40,874 bases of DNA from Clostridiales bacterium DTU074. Its GTDB lineage: Bacteria > Bacillota > Clostridia > Caldicoprobacterales > Caldicoprobacteraceae. A model generated the notes under the pieces. That model made no database searches, was not told the DNA's origin, and saw only the letters and a list, made by a program, of their open reading frames with translations. Both the position numbers and the translations under genes were made by a program. Of this stretch, positions 15,574 through 24,468 are shown in pieces; within the stretch, counting starts at the first letter, position 1, and every line of letters starts with the position of its first letter. Location of the stretch: positions 1 to 40,874 of the forward strand of contig LFSE01000086.1 in the NCBI GenBank assembly GCA_001513075.1. Direction: 5' to 3'.

Positions 15574-17379
15574 ATGAAGTTTTTGAAACAAATAAAGATG
15601 GAAATTTTAAATATATTGAGATCGCGTTTCCTATTAGTCATATGCATACTGATTACATCAGCCAGCATAGTTATTCCGGTCCTCAATTACTTTACACAAT
15701 CACGCACCATTGACAGCGGCGGTGGTATTGTCCGTCCCCTGCCGATGCCTATGGACGGAGTTATTCGCTCCAAGATAGCAATCGATATAATGCCTCCCGA
15801 TATGGGACAGGAGCCGATCATTGTAGACGGTATAAAAATCGAACCGTCAAACCCTTTTTATTGGCAGATCAATAGCTTGCAGCAGGAAATGAATGCACTT
15901 GAAACCGACAAAAATCGGTTTTCGGAACCCGAGGTTTTGGATCTGGTCCTTTCCATAATCGAGGAAGAGCTCAAACTGTATGTAAAATTTGCGCAGCATA
16001 TTGACAAGCCAACCGACTACCGGATGGAATTATCCTGGAACAGCATGGGAATCATACATGACAAATTCATATATGAGCACAATGATGTTCCGGAAGACAG
16101 GCTGCTGGAAGCCGTAATGTACAGAATGGGTGTAGATCCCGAAACTTTTAAGGAGAAATACATCGACATAAGCCCGGAAGAAAAACTGGCGGCTCTGGAC
16201 AAATTGGATGAAAAAATAAATACCCTGTACACCATATTGGAAACTAACGATTTTCCCAAATATATAGAATGGAGAATCCAGCAGGAACGTGACAATATTG
16301 CTAACATGGAGGAACAAATTGCTATACACGAACAAGCCATCATTGATAACCCCTCCCAGGAGGAAAGCCTCAACAGCATTATAGAGGATCTAAAAAGGCA
16401 GATAGAGCTGATAGAAACCAATACAATTCCCATATTGGAATACAGGTTGGAAAAGAATATCATTCCAGGAGAGAATATATGGCAGAACACCGCCCTATCT
16501 GACATCGAAAGCAGCAGAAATCAGCTATCGTGGATAAATATAATGCCTGAGGAAGAATTCTTCAGAGATACATGGCTGGTACAGCAATACGGGAGCTATC
16601 AAAATTACGTTAGTAGCATGCAGTCCCAGATTGATGAGCTGAATAAGACGATACTCATTGCCCAGAATTCCCTGGATGCGGATAAACCCGATATGAAATA
16701 CGTGCCTAAAGGGGCAAGGAGCCGTACAGTGCGTTTCCTGGACTACTCGATCTTTGTTGCCCTGTTTGCCATACTCCTTGGGGGATGGCTCATGGCCAGC
16801 GAGTTCCAACAAGGCACCATCAGGCTGCTGCTGATTCGCCCAAGAACCCGTACAAAAATTTTGGCGGCCAAATTTATGGCAGCTTTGCTGATATGCATTG
16901 GCATCTATATAACGGGAAGCATTCTCAACATGTTGGCCAACGGGATTTTCTTCGGCTTTGGAGACTACACCTATCCCAATTATACCGTGTCAGGGCAGAT
17001 CAACTTCTTTGTGTATTACTTCCCGAAAATGCTTGCCTGTATCATAACAATCGTGTTTGGCTTTGCCGCTGCCTTCATGCTTTCGGTAATTATTAAAAAC
17101 GCTGCCGTAGCCATAGCCGTTCCGATTGCCGCTTTTATCGGCAGCTCCATAATGATGAGCGTAATAGCCTATAGCAAGGCCATGTACTGGATTGCCTATA
17201 CCCCAATACCCTACGTACAGATTTCCTCCTTCTTTGTACCGTATTCTATGACACAGTCCATTATGCAAAGGGGTATACCACTCAATCTCACTTATGGTAT
17301 AATAATGTTGCTGGTTCTATCCATACTGTGTACCGCCGCATCAGTATTTGTGTTTAAAACAAGAGATATAACAAATTAG
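15574..17379 (+). CDS. ABC-2 type permease with a large coiled-coil extracytoplasmic domain
   Basis: This 601-residue protein has a first membrane helix at about residues 17-38 (FLLVICILITSASIVIPVL). A hydrophilic region of about 340 residues follows, with long charged helices (for example NIANMEEQIAIHEQAI and SIIEDLKRQIELIE) likely to form coiled coils outside the cell. Five or so membrane segments follow from about residue 390. After TM2 comes MASEFQQGTIRLLLIRPRTRTKILAAKF, the classic ABC-2 permease loop. The insert is much larger than in simple BcrB-like permeases and suggests contact with a surface partner, perhaps the PASTA protein encoded 13 bases downstream. The ATG has GGGAGAGG upstream. 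Confidence 0.82.
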   Translation: MKFLKQIKMEILNILRSRFLLVICILITSASIVIPVLNYFTQSRTIDSGGGIVRPLPMPMDGVIRSKIAIDIMPPDMGQEPIIVDGIKIEPSNPFYWQINSLQQEMNALETDKNRFSEPEVLDLVLSIIEEELKLYVKFAQHIDKPTDYRMELSWNSMGIIHDKFIYEHNDVPEDRLLEAVMYRMGVDPETFKEKYIDISPEEKLAALDKLDEKINTLYTILETNDFPKYIEWRIQQERDNIANMEEQIAIHEQAIIDNPSQEESLNSIIEDLKRQIELIETNTIPILEYRLEKNIIPGENIWQNTALSDIESSRNQLSWINIMPEEEFFRDTWLVQQYGSYQNYVSSMQSQIDELNKTILIAQNSLDADKPDMKYVPKGARSRTVRFLDYSIFVALFAILLGGWLMASEFQQGTIRLLLIRPRTRTKILAAKFMAALLICIGIYITGSILNMLANGIFFGFGDYTYPNYTVSGQINFFVYYFPKMLACIITIVFGFAAAFMLSVIIKNAAVAIAVPIAAFIGSSIMMSVIAYSKAMYWIAYTPIPYVQISSFFVPYSMTQSIMQRGIPLNLTYGIIMLLVLSILCTAASVFVFKTRDITN

Positions 17380-17392
17380 AAAGGGAAATCGG

Positions 17393-19171
17393 ATGGGAGA
17401 GAAGAACACATTTCTCGATTCCTATAAAAAGAAGATAGCGGATCAAGCTGAGAATAAAGCGGAAGAAAGCGCTATGCCGGAAGGGACTTCTTCCGCCGCT
17501 GAGAGTCAAAAAACCAATATGAAATACGAACTGGAAAGCGGCTTCAAAAAACCGATAAAGCCTTCCACAACCGTTGTCCAGGACAGTAAAAAGTCAAGGA
17601 GGATCATTACCGCTGCTGTTATCGGAACCGGAGTATTGCTGTGCATAGCCATCGTGATTTTCCTCCTTATGAATCAAAGCATTGAAGTAGTGGATCTTAC
17701 CGGATGGACAGAAAACAACGCCCAGCTGTGGGCACGGGAAAATGGTATTATCCTCCAGATCGAAGAGGAATACAGCGATGAGGTTGAGGCCGGCAAGATA
17801 ATGTCTCAGAGCATACCTGCCGGCACCAAGATAAAAAAAGGGGATTTTGTAAAGCTCACCATCTCGTTGGGACCTGATCTGTCGGTAACACTTCCAATAC
17901 CGGATTTTTTGGCAATGACCAAAGAAGAGGTGGAAGCCTGGGCTGCGGAAAATCACATGACAAAAGTGCGTATAACCACCGAATACAGCGATGAAGTGGA
18001 AGCAGGAAGGGTTATAAGGTACGAGATAAATGATGAAAGGGTGGTTGGCGAAGTAAGAAGGGACTCACCCATCTACATTGTTGTGTCCAAAGGACCCGAG
18101 GATGAAACCGCCGCCACCATCACGGTTCCCAACTTTAAGCAGATGGCTATTTCCGAATGTTATGCATTTGCCAACGAAAACGAGATAATATTGACCATAG
18201 AAGAACAGTACGATGATTATATACCTGCCGGCTCCGTGATCTCCCAAAGTATTAAACCCGAAGAAAAAGTCAGCAAAGGGACCGAGATCATACTGGTGGT
18301 ATCCAAAGGAAAATTGATCACCGTACCTGATTTTTCAGGCTATTCAAAGGAAAAAGCAACGGCCGTCGCCGGCCAGCTTGGCATCCCCATAACAATCGTG
18401 GAAAGATACTCATCCTATCCGGCAGGCGCATTCATTTCCCAAAGCATTAAAGCGGGTTCGGAATACAATACGGGGGATATACTGGAAATCAGTTACTCCC
18501 TGGGCAATGAAGTTGTAATTCAGTCCTTTGTCGGGCAAACGAGAGACGCGATTGAAAACTGGGCCAAGGAATTAAACGCTCAGGGGGCCAACATTAAGAT
18601 CAAAGCGGTCAACACCTCGAGCAATTCACCGAAAGGAACGATTATTCATCAGGACAAGGCAAATACGGTAATCGGTGTCAATGCCACCATAAATATAACC
18701 GTATCCTCGGGTAAGATTGTATTCGTTCCCGATTTTGTCGCCCCCGAAGGTTCGGGTTACGATGTGGCCATAACGAGGGAAAAAGCCATCGCCATGTGTG
18801 AGGAATTGAATATTGTACCCATCTTCGAAAAGGCCGCCAAATCGGGCAGGCTGCCCGGTGAAATATGGTCCCAAAGCATAGCGGCGGGCACTGAGGTAAC
18901 CGAGGGAACCAAAATTATCCTTAAATATGTGCCGGTAGAAAAGGTAAAGGTCCCCAATTTTGAAAATATGACCAAGGAAGAGATCATGGCGGGGAATTAT
19001 AACCGAATGTTTGATATACGCTTTGAAATTGGCACTGAATATGTGGATGGATATGCGGGCAAGGTGTATCAGCAATCCCTGACTGCCAACACCTACACAA
19101 CTTCCGGGAGCGTCATCATATTGACTATAGGTCCGGATCAACCCTTGGTCCCCTCGCCCGGTGAAGAATAA
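17393..19171 (+). CDS. Membrane-anchored protein with seven PASTA domains and no kinase domain
   Basis: This 592-residue protein has a cytoplasmic N-terminus of about 75 residues rich in Lys, Glu and Ser, one membrane helix (IITAAVIGTGVLLCIAIVIFLL), and then about 490 residues in seven PASTA-like repeats of 65-75 residues. Repeats are marked by 'VPDF/VPNF' openings, a helix, and 'SQSI.AGT....G..I.L..S.G' endings. PASTA domains bind muropeptides or beta-lactam-like ligands, normally as the outer part of PrkC/Stk kinases or PBP2x; here no kinase or transpeptidase is attached. It is the last gene of the ABC operon, 13 bases after the permease, with AAAGGG before its ATG. It may couple wall status to the transporter (inferred). 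Confidence 0.88.
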   Translation: MGEKNTFLDSYKKKIADQAENKAEESAMPEGTSSAAESQKTNMKYELESGFKKPIKPSTTVVQDSKKSRRIITAAVIGTGVLLCIAIVIFLLMNQSIEVVDLTGWTENNAQLWARENGIILQIEEEYSDEVEAGKIMSQSIPAGTKIKKGDFVKLTISLGPDLSVTLPIPDFLAMTKEEVEAWAAENHMTKVRITTEYSDEVEAGRVIRYEINDERVVGEVRRDSPIYIVVSKGPEDETAATITVPNFKQMAISECYAFANENEIILTIEEQYDDYIPAGSVISQSIKPEEKVSKGTEIILVVSKGKLITVPDFSGYSKEKATAVAGQLGIPITIVERYSSYPAGAFISQSIKAGSEYNTGDILEISYSLGNEVVIQSFVGQTRDAIENWAKELNAQGANIKIKAVNTSSNSPKGTIIHQDKANTVIGVNATINITVSSGKIVFVPDFVAPEGSGYDVAITREKAIAMCEELNIVPIFEKAAKSGRLPGEIWSQSIAAGTEVTEGTKIILKYVPVEKVKVPNFENMTKEEIMAGNYNRMFDIRFEIGTEYVDGYAGKVYQQSLTANTYTTSGSVIILTIGPDQPLVPSPGEE

Positions 19172-19186
19172 ACCGTTAATTACTGT

Positions 19187-19226
19187 GCCGGTTCCGGTAT
19201 TTCCGGTTCCGGCGTTTTTATTTTTT
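19187..19226 (+). terminator. Intrinsic terminator of the ABC-PASTA operon
   Basis: GCCGG (19187-19191) and CCGG pair with CCGG and CCGGC (ending 19213), with a small internal TT/TT mismatch and a short loop. GTTTTTATTTTTT follows. The hairpin lies 16 bases after the stop codon. Confidence 0.8.
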
Positions 19227-19339
19227 ACAATCGGCACTACTGAAAAGCACAGCATAAGCGACAAAGGGAAAAGCCATCAAATTTCCGCCGGTAGCCTGAA
19301 GGGCAAAAATACAAAAAGAAAAAAATAAAAGATTGATTA

Positions 19340-19368
19340 TTGCCATTCCTTCCGGTTATATATATAAT
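19340..19368 (+). promoter_or_regulatory. Promoter of degV
   Basis: A -35 TTGCCA (19340-19345) and a perfect -10 TATAAT (19363-19368) are separated by 17 bases. It lies 65 bases before the ATG and fits a sigma-A promoter. Confidence 0.7.
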
Positions 19369-19433
19369 CATAGGTAATTCTTTTTAAGGATGGTACTGTC
19401 CATTCTCATTATCTGAAAGGAGAATATAGGTCA

Positions 19434-20267
19434 ATGAAATATAGGATTGTGGCTGATAGCGGATGTGACATAAACCAGGCTTCAGGAGAAAAGTTGGATG
19501 TCACCATCGTGCCGCTTAAAATATACATAGGTGATAAGGAATTCATTGACGATCAATCGTTGAATATACAGGACATGTTAAGAATGATGAATAAATCTCA
19601 AACCGCTCCGAAAACTTCCTGCCCTTCCCCGGGTGATTTTTTGGAGGCCTACGAGGGTGAAGAGGAGAGCTTGTTTGTTGTCACCATATCTTCGGGAGTC
19701 AGCGGAACATATTCAAGTGCCTCAATGGCCAGGGATATGTTCCTTGAGAAAAAGAAGAAGTTTATCCACGTCTTTGATACCTTAAGCGCTTCGGCAGGTC
19801 AAACTCTGGTCAGCCTAAAAATTCATAAACTGATTAGTGAAGGTTTGGGAGAACTGGAAGTTGTCAAGGCTGTCAACAAATACATAAAGGAAATGAAAAC
19901 GCTGTTCCTCATTGATTCCCTGGACAATCTCATCAAAGCGGGAAGGATAAACAAATTTGTAGGTAAGATGGCTTCAGCCCTGAATGTTAAGCCCATAATG
20001 GGAGGACAGGACGGTATCATCAAGATGTTCGAAAAAAACCGCGGATACAAAAGGGCATTTACGCGGCTGGTTGAAATAATAGGCGAAATCGGAGAGAATC
20101 TTGAAGAAAAGACCTTGGGGATAGCCCACTGCAATTGTCTAAAAAGGGCTGAGGAGTTCAGGAATGAGGTGCTCAAAAAATACAATTTCAAAAACATCAT
20201 CATCGTCAGCATGAATGGTATAAGTTCGGTTTATGCCAACGAAGGAGGCCTTGTCATAGCTTTTTAG
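19434..20267 (+). CDS. DegV family protein (fatty-acid-binding, FakB-like)
   Basis: A 277-residue DegV fold protein. Motifs: IVADSGCDI at the N-terminus, VVTISSGVSGTYSSA (the Ser/Thr residues that bind the fatty acid carboxylate), and HVFDTLSASAGQTLV. Later LIDSLDNLIKAGRI is followed by LNVKPIM and the C-terminal AHCNCLKRAEEF. DegV proteins deliver fatty acids to the FakA kinase for phospholipid synthesis; no fakA is in the window. GAAAGGAGAATATAGGTCA precedes the ATG, a strong ribosome site. It is preceded by its own promoter and appears monocistronic. Confidence 0.92.
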   Translation: MKYRIVADSGCDINQASGEKLDVTIVPLKIYIGDKEFIDDQSLNIQDMLRMMNKSQTAPKTSCPSPGDFLEAYEGEEESLFVVTISSGVSGTYSSASMARDMFLEKKKKFIHVFDTLSASAGQTLVSLKIHKLISEGLGELEVVKAVNKYIKEMKTLFLIDSLDNLIKAGRINKFVGKMASALNVKPIMGGQDGIIKMFEKNRGYKRAFTRLVEIIGEIGENLEEKTLGIAHCNCLKRAEEFRNEVLKKYNFKNIIIVSMNGISSVYANEGGLVIAF

Positions 20268-20287
20268 ACATGCTTCCTTTTTTTGCC
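20242..20287 (+). terminator. Possible terminator overlapping the degV stop codon
   Basis: AAGGA with TGTC (20242 onward) can pair with GACA and TCCTT, leaving an internal mismatch, and is followed by a run of seven T. The stem includes the end of the reading frame. Confidence 0.4.
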
Positions 20288-20352
20288 TTTTTTCTCATTA
20301 CGGGAATGCCCTTATTCATCCCACTTTTTTGCAAAATTTTTTTACAATATTA

Positions 20353-20672
20353 TCCAATCACTGGTGCTCCAAGGCGAGCTCCATACTATTCTGCATACAA
20401 TGCTCATTGACAGAAGAGTATTATTCCGCTCGCTGGTGCTCAAGGCCAAGAGCCTGTAGTGCTCACTACGGGCCTCCACCAAAACTCGCTGGCGCTCAGA
20501 CATTGGTTCCGGCTTCCCTCCGCTTCGCTAACAGGTTCTAAGCCTTTTCGCAAGGCGAGCTCCATAATATTTTTCATTGTGCTCTTTGGTAGCAGTATAA
20601 CGAAGTACAATGCATCGGCAGACTTCTATTCCAACCACTGGCGCTCCAAGGCGAGCTTGATACTATTCTGCA
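20353..20672. repeat. Cluster of degenerate interspersed repeats between degV and the GH2 gene
   Basis: A 43-base unit at 20353-20395 recurs at 20630-20672 with 39 of 43 bases identical. A third partial copy (AAGGCGAGCTCCATA...) starts at 20552. The core CTGG(T/C)GCTC also appears near 20432 and 20489. Short hairpins lie between, for example CCTGTAGTG/CACTACGGG near 20454 and GCCTT/AAGGC near 20542. The gap 20268-20942 is otherwise without a convincing gene; the open frames there lack ribosome sites and protein-like composition. The origin is unknown. Confidence 0.7.
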
Positions 20673-20702
20673 AATTATGCATTTCAATGATTATACACAA
20701 TA

Positions 20703-20731
20703 TTGGTTATGATGCATGTTTGTTATATAAT
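20703..20731 (+). promoter_or_regulatory. Candidate promoter of the GH2 gene
   Basis: -35 TTGGTT (20703-20708) and -10 TATAAT (20726-20731) with a 17-base spacer, about 210 bases before the ATG. The -10 is within a near-palindrome, TGTTTGTTATATAATAAACA. The long leader contains several CAATG words and may hold further control sites. Confidence 0.5.
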
Positions 20732-20942
20732 AAACATAATCAAATATCACAATGGTGTTATACAATGCCAGTAGTCTTTGCAATGTTAATCGTATTTTAC
20801 AACGACAATGTTATTGAATAATGCCGATGTTTTTTTTCAATGTCAATTATGCTTTAATAGGATTTCCCAAATACATAACATGCTACAGATAAACACAAGG
20901 ATGCTTAAATAACATTATTGTGAGCAAAGGAGGCAGTATATT

Positions 20943-23315
20943 ATGCAAAGACAAAATTTGGACCGAAGATGGAAATTTGAGTTTATCAGCACGTCTCCCA
21001 TCCAGGACAGTCAGCACGGAAGCACGATAGTGGATCTCCCCCATGATTTCAGCATAATTCAGAAGCGGGATCCCCATACCCTGTCGGGCGCCAGCAACGG
21101 CTTTTTCCCCGGAGGAATAGGTACCTATGAAAAATCACTGTACGTGCCAGGTGAATGGAAGGATAAAAAAATTATGCTAGAATTTGAAGGTGCTTACATG
21201 AATACCACGGTACATATCAACAATGAACTGGTAGCCCGTCATCCGTATGGCTATACCAGTTTTCACTGCGTTCTGACCCCCTATCTGCTCTATGATCGGG
21301 AAAACACTATCACCGTTACCGTCAACAACAGTGCTCTGCCCAATACACGATGGTACAGCGGCTCGGGAATATACCGACATGTATGGCTGTTGATAGGTGA
21401 AAGCATACATATAATCCCTTGGGGAGTGTATGCTACAAGCCCCGAAGTTTCAACCGAACGCTCCCGGGTTCATGTGAAAACAACCGTCGAGAACAGCGGC
21501 ACGGAATCCGCTGAAGTTATGATCCGATCCACATTGCTAAACGCTTGCAGCGACGTAGTGGCGGTGGATGAAACCCAACTCGAGATAGATAACGGCACCA
21601 CCAAAGAAGTTGAACAGGATCTTGTAGTTTCACCCGCCAATTTATGGTCGGTTGATAATCCATATCTGTATACGCTGAGAAGTGAAGTCGTAAAAGATGG
21701 TAATGTCATCGACAGTACCGAAACCTCAATAGGAATTCGTTCCATCTCCTTCGATTCACAAAACGGTTTCAGGCTGAACGGCGTTCCCATGAAGCTTAGG
21801 GGTGGCTGCGTGCACCATGACTGCGGATTACTGGGAGCTGCAGCCTATGATCGGGCAGAGGAACGCAAGGTAGAGCTGCTTAAAGCCAACGGCTTCAATG
21901 CAGTGCGCTGTGCCCATAACCCTCCTTCTCCAGCATTTCTGGATGCCTGCGACCGGCTGGGACTGTTGGTGATAGATGAAGCCTTCGACTGTTGGCGTGA
22001 AGGCAAGAATCCAAACGATTACAGCGTCTATTTTGAAGACTTCTGGGAAAAAGATATGGCATCCATGATACTTCGGGATCGGAATCATCCATGTATTATT
22101 ATGTGGTCAACGGGAAATGAAATTGTAGAAAGAGGTGGCCGTTCAGAAGGCTACACTTATGCCCGCAAGTTGGCTAATTTTGTCCGTAAGCTTGATGACA
22201 CACGTCCGGTAACCAGCGCCCTGTGCTCCTTCTGGGGTAATTCTGAAAGCATAGTACTCATGGAAAATCTGACTGAGCTCCCGGAAGGCTGTGACCTGTG
22301 GGCTGAACTGACCAGAAAATTTGTAGAACCACTTGATGTTGTGGGGTATAACTACCTATACCAGCGGTATGAGAACGATAATAAAAAATTCCCCAACCGC
22401 ATCATTTACGGTTCCGAAACCTTCCCCAAGGAAGCTTTTGACAACTGGGATGCTGTTGAACGGCTGCCCTTCGTCATAGGGGATTTTGTGTGGACCGCCC
22501 TGGACTACCTGGGTGAAGCCGGCATCGGGCATGTATGGTATAATGGAGAAAATAGCCCTCTAGGTAACTACCCCTGGCACCAGGCCAATTGTGGTGACAT
22601 TGATATATGCGGGTTCAAAAGGCCTCAGTCATACTACCGCGACTGTGTATGGGGTATTTCCAAAGTCCCTTATATAGCAGTTTATAAACCGGAACACTAC
22701 GGAAAAAATCCTGACATTTCACCCTGGGGATGGCCCGATGTAGTCTCTTCATGGACCTGGCCGGGTTTTGAAGGTAAATCTACCCGGGTGGATGTATACA
22801 GCGTGGACAGTGAGGTAGAGCTAATCCTCAACGGAAAGCTTCTTGGCCGTAAACCCGCCGGGAAAGCCAACAGATATATAGCATCCTTTGATGTAACTTA
22901 TGAAGCCGGAACTCTGGAGGCTGTGGCATATGATGAAAACGGCGTTGAAACTTCCCGCAGCGTTCTTAAAACAGCAGGAAAACCCGCATCCATTCGTCTG
23001 ACCCCTGACCGGAGCAAGCTTAATGCAAAGTTCGGCGATCTCTCCTTTGTTACAGTTGAGGTACTGGATGCTGAAGGAAATCTGGTACATAATGCAGATA
23101 TTAACATCTATTTCACCGCCAGCGGTGTAGGTTCGGTGCTGGCCGTGGGAAGCGGAAATCCGGTAACTGAAGAGATGTACATTGGAAACCAACGCAGGGT
23201 TTATTACGGCCGGGCGATGGTAGTACTCCGCGCCGAAGGAGAGCCCGGCAATATTACCCTGACAGCTTCGGCTGAGGGCATTCCATCTGCAACCGTAGAA
23301 ATACAGGTGGGGTGA
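20943..23315 (+). CDS. Glycoside hydrolase family 2 (beta-galactosidase-like)
   Basis: This 790-residue enzyme has the GH2 domain order: an N-terminal sugar-binding jelly roll (WKFEFI ... TYEKSLYVP), an Ig-like domain, and a TIM barrel from about residue 285 (GVPMKLRGGCVHHDCG). The acid/base is Glu393 in STGNEIVE and the nucleophile is Glu492 in YGSETFP. A DUF4982-type domain follows (about residues 610-680, VYSVDSEVELILNGK), then a C-terminal Ig-like GH2 domain. No signal peptide is present, so it acts inside the cell on imported oligosaccharides. AAAGGAGG precedes the ATG. The true substrate could be a beta-galactoside, beta-mannoside or beta-glucuronide; the domain set favours beta-galactosidase. 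No transporter is adjacent. Confidence 0.9.
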   Translation: MQRQNLDRRWKFEFISTSPIQDSQHGSTIVDLPHDFSIIQKRDPHTLSGASNGFFPGGIGTYEKSLYVPGEWKDKKIMLEFEGAYMNTTVHINNELVARHPYGYTSFHCVLTPYLLYDRENTITVTVNNSALPNTRWYSGSGIYRHVWLLIGESIHIIPWGVYATSPEVSTERSRVHVKTTVENSGTESAEVMIRSTLLNACSDVVAVDETQLEIDNGTTKEVEQDLVVSPANLWSVDNPYLYTLRSEVVKDGNVIDSTETSIGIRSISFDSQNGFRLNGVPMKLRGGCVHHDCGLLGAAAYDRAEERKVELLKANGFNAVRCAHNPPSPAFLDACDRLGLLVIDEAFDCWREGKNPNDYSVYFEDFWEKDMASMILRDRNHPCIIMWSTGNEIVERGGRSEGYTYARKLANFVRKLDDTRPVTSALCSFWGNSESIVLMENLTELPEGCDLWAELTRKFVEPLDVVGYNYLYQRYENDNKKFPNRIIYGSETFPKEAFDNWDAVERLPFVIGDFVWTALDYLGEAGIGHVWYNGENSPLGNYPWHQANCGDIDICGFKRPQSYYRDCVWGISKVPYIAVYKPEHYGKNPDISPWGWPDVVSSWTWPGFEGKSTRVDVYSVDSEVELILNGKLLGRKPAGKANRYIASFDVTYEAGTLEAVAYDENGVETSRSVLKTAGKPASIRLTPDRSKLNAKFGDLSFVTVEVLDAEGNLVHNADINIYFTASGVGSVLAVGSGNPVTEEMYIGNQRRVYYGRAMVVLRAEGEPGNITLTASAEGIPSATVEIQVG

Positions 23316-23374
23316 TGGAACTTTACCCTTTGCCTTTTATTCATGCCTAAAACACGATCATTGACAGAAAGGTT

Positions 23375-23423
23375 ATATGGGGCAGGGTATCGGCGATTAT
23401 CAGCCTTATCCCCTGCCCCATAT
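23375..23423. repeat. Long perfect inverted repeat downstream of GH2
   Basis: ATATGGGGCAGGG (from 23375) pairs with CCCTGCCCCATAT (to 23423), a 13-bp perfect stem around a loop of about 23 bases that can itself fold (GGC/GCC). It could terminate the GH2 transcript, but the T tract after it is poor. Confidence 0.6.
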
Positions 23424-23537
23424 TTACTCAATGACTCCCGATATATTCGTTTATATTCATTGTTTGTATGGTAAAAATAGTATATAATTAACCTAGATAA
23501 TCATTAGTTTGTTCTCCATAAAGAGGTAGGTGAATGT

Positions 23538-23978
23538 ATGATTTATGATAAATTCTTGTACCTCCATTCAACATGCAAAAAATATGACATAGGTCTGGTT
23601 TATCTGTTTGGTTCCCAGCAGAAACAGGCTTATCAACTGTTAAAAAATGATACTGAACATATTAACGTAGACGATCCTTTAACTGATGTAGACGTAGGAG
23701 TGGTTTTTCTTTTCGATTTAACAGGTACTAAACAAAACCACAAACTGTATTCAGCTGTTTACAACGAATTGGAGGAGTTGTTCCGGCCTTACAGATTGGA
23801 TCTGGTTTTTCTGCAGGAATGCCACTCTGTGTTTCAAACCGAAGCATTAAAAGGTATATGCATATACAGCGATTCTGAAGATTTTAAAGATAAATATGAG
23901 ATGTCAGTATTAAGGCGTGCGGCTGATTTTAAATATGTGCTTGATCTATACACAAAAGAAGTACTGGAAAAATATTAG
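23538..23978 (+). CDS. MntA-like nucleotidyltransferase antitoxin (atypical)
   Basis: A 146-residue protein of the MNT nucleotidyltransferase type that pairs with HepT toxins, neutralising them by AMPylation. LVYLFGSQ carries the Gly-Ser and LTDVDVGVVF carries the Asp-x-Asp of the active site. The usual spacing between GS and DxD is about 10 residues; here about 23 separate them, so the loop is expanded. RLDLVFLQE provides the third acidic residue of the fold. AAGAGGTAGGTG lies just before the ATG. It stands 26 bases before the HepT-like gene. Confidence 0.82.
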   Translation: MIYDKFLYLHSTCKKYDIGLVYLFGSQQKQAYQLLKNDTEHINVDDPLTDVDVGVVFLFDLTGTKQNHKLYSAVYNELEELFRPYRLDLVFLQECHSVFQTEALKGICIYSDSEDFKDKYEMSVLRRAADFKYVLDLYTKEVLEKY

Positions 23979-24025
23979 AAAACTGTACAGGGACAAAATA
24001 CTATGTGAAAGGGCTGAAGTACATC

Positions 24026-24451
24026 ATGATAGACAAAGGACTCATAAAGGGGCGTCTATTGCTTATAGATGACTATATTACCCAACTGGAATCACTATCA
24101 CAAATGCCGATTAGTGAATTCCTCAGCGACAGGCGGAATGCTGCGGCTGCTGAAAGTTTCCTGAGAAGATCATTAGAAGCAATATTTGATATAGGAAGAC
24201 ATATATTGGCTAAAACCGGCGGCATAAATATGGCGACTGAGTACAAAGCCATAGCCAGAGGGCTGGGAGAAAGAAATGTTGTGAGCAAGGATTTAAGCCA
24301 GAAGCTTATCCAGATGGCAGGATACAGGAACAGGATGGTACACATGTATCATATAATTGCCGAAGATGAATTGTACAACATTATAACTGAAGATTTAAAC
24401 GACATAAGAGAATTTGTTGTTAGTATAAAAAAATACCTAACGACATTTTAA
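24026..24451 (+). CDS. HepT-like (DUF86) toxin
   Basis: This 141-residue all-helical protein matches the HepT/DUF86 family of HEPN RNases. The catalytic R-x4-H-x-Y motif is visible as RNRMVHMY, where the last Tyr is the residue that antitoxins AMPylate. An earlier helix reads FLRRSLEAIFDIGRHIL. It probably cleaves RNA and arrests growth when free of its partner. The ATG at 24026 was chosen because homologs start 'MIDK..I'; a GTG at 24005 is also open. With the preceding gene it forms a MntA/HepT-type toxin-antitoxin operon. Confidence 0.87.
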   Translation: MIDKGLIKGRLLLIDDYITQLESLSQMPISEFLSDRRNAAAAESFLRRSLEAIFDIGRHILAKTGGINMATEYKAIARGLGERNVVSKDLSQKLIQMAGYRNRMVHMYHIIAEDELYNIITEDLNDIREFVVSIKKYLTTF

Positions 24452-24468
24452 ATAAAACCCTTCGGCTA

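Noticed and set aside
19230-19330. Cyclic-di-GMP or other known riboswitch upstream of degV
   Set aside because: The stretch does not fit the consensus of any class I remember, and it lies upstream of a plain promoter rather than in the leader.
20353-20672. CRISPR array
   Set aside because: Repeats are few, degenerate and unevenly spaced, and no cas gene is present.
20459-20821. 120-codon open frame in the repeat cluster
   Set aside because: It runs through repeats and AT-rich spacer, lacks a Shine-Dalgarno site, and the product has no domain-like pattern.
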